Part shown: in pieces, positions 61,254-64,000 of the stretch
How positions within the stretch are numbered: the first letter of the stretch is position 1
Layout of the letters: each line of letters starts with the position of its first letter
Assembly (NCBI RefSeq): GCF_025993685.1
Contig: NZ_DAJPEN010000001.1
Location: 1,178,001-1,242,000 of the forward strand
Direction: 5' to 3'
DNA from: Bacteroides mediterraneensis
GTDB lineage: Bacteria > Bacteroidota > Bacteroidia > Bacteroidales > Bacteroidaceae
Length of the DNA stretch: 64,000 bases
Translations under genes and position numbers: made by a program
The notes under the pieces: generated by a model
The model's input: only the letters and a program-made list of their open reading frames with translations
What the model was told of the DNA's origin: nothing
The model's database searches: none

Positions 61254-62339
61254 ATGGCATTTGAAGCGACGAAAAGAGAATGGGGGGAACTGTATGCGTT
61301 TTTCCGGCTGCTGGCCGACGGCTACGTGTACGGCGGAACTCCCGACGTGAAGAAGAACGAAACGCTCCGTCTTCCGGTGGCGATGGTGCAGCGCGAGGAA
61401 CACGACGGTACGCGTCAGTATATTCTGGAGAAGGATTCTATCCATTTGAAGGGGGAGAACATCGACAAGCGGATTCCGCGCGAGGACTTTGCCACGGTGG
61501 CCGAGCTCATCTATGCCGCCATCCGTCAGAGCCGGGAAGACGACGTGACCTCGCCCGACGGGGTGGAGGAGTTCCTCGACGAGGTGGCCATCTTCGACCT
61601 GGAGGCCCGCACGGACGACCGTACGGATTTCAGTGTGGCGTTCTATTCGGTGGATGCCCCGCTCACGGGTTTCTGCGTACGTTCCCGGCTGGGGATGATG
61701 ATTCCGCTGCTCGACGGCGGACGCACGGCCAACTTCAAGTTTGAGCAGACGGGTGTGAAGTTTGCCACGCCTACCGTCAACAAAATCAATGCGGAAGGGG
61801 AGGAAGACGACGTGGTGTCGCGGATGCTGATGATTGAGCGGCTGGGCGGCGTGCTGAAGTACAGCGACGTGGCCGACAAGATTTTCCGCAGCAACCTGTC
61901 GATGATTGACCTGCACATGGGGCGTCTGTTGGCCGAAATGACCCGCCTGATGTGGTTGGACGGCATCACGAAGGTGTCGGACCTGACGGAGGAACTCAAG
62001 AAACTGAATCCGCTGAAAATCAAGGATGAACTGATTACGAAGCACCGTTTCTATGAATACAAGGTGAAGGAGCTGCTGCTGGCGCTGGCCATGGGTATGC
62101 GTCCGGCCAAGCTGTACAACGGTACCGACTCGGCTATCGCCGGTTTCCTGTTCGTGACGGGCGACGGCGAGATGTTGTGCTACCAGCGGGCGTTCCGCCA
62201 GACCTTTGCCGACTTCCTGTTCCAGAACAGCCGCCTGGAGAAAGGCTCCACCGAGAAAGACAAGTACGGCTACCTGGAGCGTGAAAACGGGGTGTATTAT
62301 TTCAAACTGAACCTGAAAATCGGTCTGCTGAAACGCTGA
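61254..62339 (+). CDS. HpaII-like restriction endonuclease, without a partner methylase
   Basis: The protein has 361 residues. From memory of the family it matches the HpaII family restriction endonucleases found in Bacteroides (KREWGELYAFFRLLADG, VQREEHDGTRQY, DGVEEFLDEVAIFDLEA, TDDRTDFSVAFYSV, GVKFATPTVNKINA, ERLGGVLKYSDVADKIFRSN, YGYLERENGVYYFKLN). HpaII cuts CCGG. No DNA methyltransferase gene is within 10 kb on either side in this window, so the cognate methylase is elsewhere, has been lost, or the enzyme has another role. Start at ATG 61254; a terminator follows. Confidence 0.75.
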   Translation: MAFEATKREWGELYAFFRLLADGYVYGGTPDVKKNETLRLPVAMVQREEHDGTRQYILEKDSIHLKGENIDKRIPREDFATVAELIYAAIRQSREDDVTSPDGVEEFLDEVAIFDLEARTDDRTDFSVAFYSVDAPLTGFCVRSRLGMMIPLLDGGRTANFKFEQTGVKFATPTVNKINAEGEEDDVVSRMLMIERLGGVLKYSDVADKIFRSNLSMIDLHMGRLLAEMTRLMWLDGITKVSDLTEELKKLNPLKIKDELITKHRFYEYKVKELLLALAMGMRPAKLYNGTDSAIAGFLFVTGDGEMLCYQRAFRQTFADFLFQNSRLEKGSTEKDKYGYLERENGVYYFKLNLKIGLLKR

Positions 62340-62358
62340 GGCCGGGCCAATGAAGACA

Positions 62359-62408
62359 AAAAAAGCGGATGCTTCTACCTGGAAAAGGAAGGAAGCATCC
62401 GCTTTTTT
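62359..62408. terminator. Bidirectional terminator
   Basis: AAAAAAGCGGATGCTTC (62359-62375) pairs perfectly with GAAGCATCCGCTTTTTT (62392-62408) between the convergent genes ending at 62339 and 62430. Confidence 0.9.
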
Positions 62409-62429
62409 ATGCGTTTCCGCGAAGCCGTT

Positions 62430-63407
62430 TTATTCTTCGTGGTTGCTGTAGTATCTCATGAACTGGGTACGTTCGAAGGGGTTCACTTCGCCGGCGGCGG
62501 CTGCATTCATCTTGCCCTTGAACTGTGCGATGGTCGTGTAGCCTTTGTCGTCCATCCATTCTGCCAGTTCCTTCTTCATGGTCTCAATCATCTGGTTGCC
62601 GTGCTGGTAGATGACGCTGCATATTTCTACGGCAGAAGCTCCGGCCAGCAGGGACTTGATGACACCTTTTCCGCAATGCACACCGCCCGAAACGGCATAG
62701 TCCAGCTGCGGCACTTCGGCCGAAGCGATGGCTGCCCAGCGGATGCGGTCGGCCAGTTCGGAAGGAGAACTCATCACACTGGCGGTGGTGAAGGTCAGGT
62801 TGTCAATCTGGATGTCCGGCTGGTAGAAACGGTTGAACAAGACCACGGCAGCCGCTCCGTTGGCATAGAGCTGGTTGATGAGGGCTATCGGGTTGGTCAG
62901 ATTGCTGCCCAATTTCAGGATGACCGGGATGCGGACCGCCTTCTTGATGTGGCGCAGGATGTCAATGTGGCGCTGTTCGAAGCTGCCCGGCTTGTAGTCC
63001 TTGCTGGTCTGCAAAGACAGGATGTTCACTTCCAGTGCATCGGCTCCGGCCTGTTCCATCAGGCGTGCAAAGTCGGTCCATTCGCTGTCGCTGTAGCAGT
63101 TGATGCTGGCGATGACCGGAATCTTGCAGTGCTTCTTCACGTCCTCAATCAGTGCGATGTGCTCGTTCAGGGCATGAGAGCGCACGTAAGCGCCCAGGTA
63201 GTCGTCGGCTTCGGGAGAACCGTAGCCCTGCATGCTGCCTGCCTGCATATTGATTTGTTCTTCGAAAACTGATTTCAGTACCACTGCACCCGCTCCGGCT
63301 TCTTCCAGTTTCTGGATTTTGGCCAGGCTGTTCGTCAGGCCCGAACTGCTGATGATAATCGGGTTGTTCAGGGTTAACCCCGCAAAAGTTGTTTTTAGTT
63401 GTGCCAT
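62430..63407 (-). CDS. Dihydroorotate dehydrogenase-like protein
   Basis: The protein has 325 residues, an FMN-binding TIM barrel of the PyrD family: LNNPIIISSSGLTNS, GAVVLKSVFEEQI, SINCYSDSEW, LEVNILSLQTSK, VILKLGSNLTN, AVSGGVHCGKGVIKSLLAGA. The usual active-site NxS(C) segment is not standard, so it may not act in pyrimidine synthesis; related genes are annotated only as DHOD-like. It lies 13 bases downstream of the YggS gene. Confidence 0.85.
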   Translation of the reverse strand: MAQLKTTFAGLTLNNPIIISSSGLTNSLAKIQKLEEAGAGAVVLKSVFEEQINMQAGSMQGYGSPEADDYLGAYVRSHALNEHIALIEDVKKHCKIPVIASINCYSDSEWTDFARLMEQAGADALEVNILSLQTSKDYKPGSFEQRHIDILRHIKKAVRIPVILKLGSNLTNPIALINQLYANGAAAVVLFNRFYQPDIQIDNLTFTTASVMSSPSELADRIRWAAIASAEVPQLDYAVSGGVHCGKGVIKSLLAGASAVEICSVIYQHGNQMIETMKKELAEWMDDKGYTTIAQFKGKMNAAAAGEVNPFERTQFMRYYSNHEE

Positions 63408-63420
63408 ATTCTTCTCGTTT

Positions 63421-64000
63421 TTAATATACTCTTTCTCCGAAAATCTTGCTGCCTACGCGTACCATCGTGCTGCCGGCTTTCACGGCCAGCTGGTAGTCGT
63501 GCGACATGCCCATGGAAATCTCCTTGAAGCGGTCGTCGTGCGCGAAATACGTGTCTTTCAGTTCCGTGAAGAAGCGGTGCAGACTTTCAAATTCCTGGGT
63601 AATTTCCGCTTGGTCGTCCGTATTGGTGGCCATGCCCATCACGCCGCTGATGGCCACATGGGTCAGTCCCCGCCATGGTTCGGTGTCGAGCATCTCGCGG
63701 CATTCCTGGAAAGAAAATCCGTATTTGCTGTCTTCTTCGGCGATATGGATTTCCAGCAGGCAGGGAATCACGCGGTTGCATTTGGCGGCCTGCTTGTCGA
63801 TTTCGGCCAGCAGCTTGTAGGTGTCTACCGCATGAATCATGGCGATGTAGGGCGCAATGTACTTCACCTTGTTGGTCTGCAGGTGGCCGATGAAATGCCA
63901 CTCGATGTCGGCGGGCAGGAAAGCCTGCTTCTTGCTCAACTCCTGTTCCTTGCTTTCCCCGAAGATGCGCTGTCCGGCTTCGTAGGCCGCCAGGATGGCT
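63421..64000 (-). CDS. YggS-family PLP-binding protein (partial)
   Basis: Only the C-terminal 192 residues lie in the window; the gene runs off the right edge. IEWHFIGHLQTNKVKYI, PCLLEIHIAEEDSKYGF, LTHVAISGVMGMATNTDD, LSMGMSHDY (here ISMGMSHDYQLAVKAGSTMV) and RVGSKIFGER are diagnostic of YggS/PLPBP, which buffers pyridoxal phosphate in the cell. The PLP-binding lysine is expected beyond the window. It is first in an operon with the DHOD-like gene. Confidence 0.93.
   Translation of the reverse strand, partial: AILAAYEAGQRIFGESKEQELSKKQAFLPADIEWHFIGHLQTNKVKYIAPYIAMIHAVDTYKLLAEIDKQAAKCNRVIPCLLEIHIAEEDSKYGFSFQECREMLDTEPWRGLTHVAISGVMGMATNTDDQAEITQEFESLHRFFTELKDTYFAHDDRFKEISMGMSHDYQLAVKAGSTMVRVGSKIFGERVY

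Overview
The window is chromosomal DNA from a gut Bacteroidales, most likely a Bacteroides or Phocaeicola relative. The evidence is the repeated Bacteroidetes promoter form (TTG, 19-20 bases, TAnnTTTG), A-rich translation starts without Shine-Dalgarno sites, and typical families: a CarboxypepD_reg TonB receptor, a GH29 fucosidase, DUF5686, DUF3667, a fimbrillin-like domain and IS66 elements. Most genes are housekeeping and closely packed. Bacteroidete-type IspE, DnaB, PheT, YebC, a Crp/Fnr regulator, LysC/LysA, a run of his genes and RNase Z place it on the chromosome.

Layout. 0-7 kb: a 22-bp dyad repeat array, a secreted (alpha/alpha)6-barrel candidate enzyme, ispE, dnaB and a GH29 fucosidase. 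7.4-16 kb: pheT, a small membrane protein, yebC, a TSCPD protein, DUF3667, a Crp-type regulator and DUF5686. 15.8-22 kb, minus strand: lysC and lysA, then hisH-hisA-hisF-hisIE ending in an overlapping FtsE-like ATPase. 22.3-38.7 kb: an accessory region directly after tRNA-Asp, visibly more AT-rich past about 28 kb. It holds two different complete IS66 elements, each with perfect terminal repeats and an 8-bp target duplication. The second one splits an AraC-family gene. Beyond it lie an MBL-fold hydrolase, a 'mobile pair' of radical SAM genes (the second one frameshifted), a HAD phosphatase, an HxlR/ene-reductase divergent pair, and a giant acyl-CoA dehydratase activase-like gene with its own TetR regulator and a clear operator.

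38.7-48.3 kb: a second dyad array, a lipoprotein fusing a fimbrillin-like domain to an IdeS-type cysteine protease, a TlpA-like thioredoxin protein, and a TonB receptor with a choice-of-anchor-J lipoprotein partner. 48.3-52.1 kb: an AT-rich group with an S41 protease, a DUF6624 protein and a probably truncated TPR lipoprotein, followed by tRNA-Ser with repeats that look like a recombination scar. 52.7-56.7 kb, minus strand: CoA-transferase, RNase Z, ECF sigma factor, anti-sigma-like protein and a Spy/CpxP-like protein. 56.9-60.8 kb: an operon for a NapH/NapG-like multi-FeS membrane protein, a Tat-exported Fe-S aldo/keto reductase, DUF1893 and an ECF-transporter S-like protein. The window ends with a third dyad array, a candidate 65-nt small RNA, a solitary HpaII-like restriction endonuclease, a dihydroorotate-dehydrogenase-like gene and the 3' part of a YggS gene.

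The most unusual signal is the set of three intergenic arrays (159-268, 39119-39200, 60878-60964). They share no obvious sequence, but each repeats with an exact 22-bp period made of a 16-bp dyad plus a 6-bp spacer, with four units per array.
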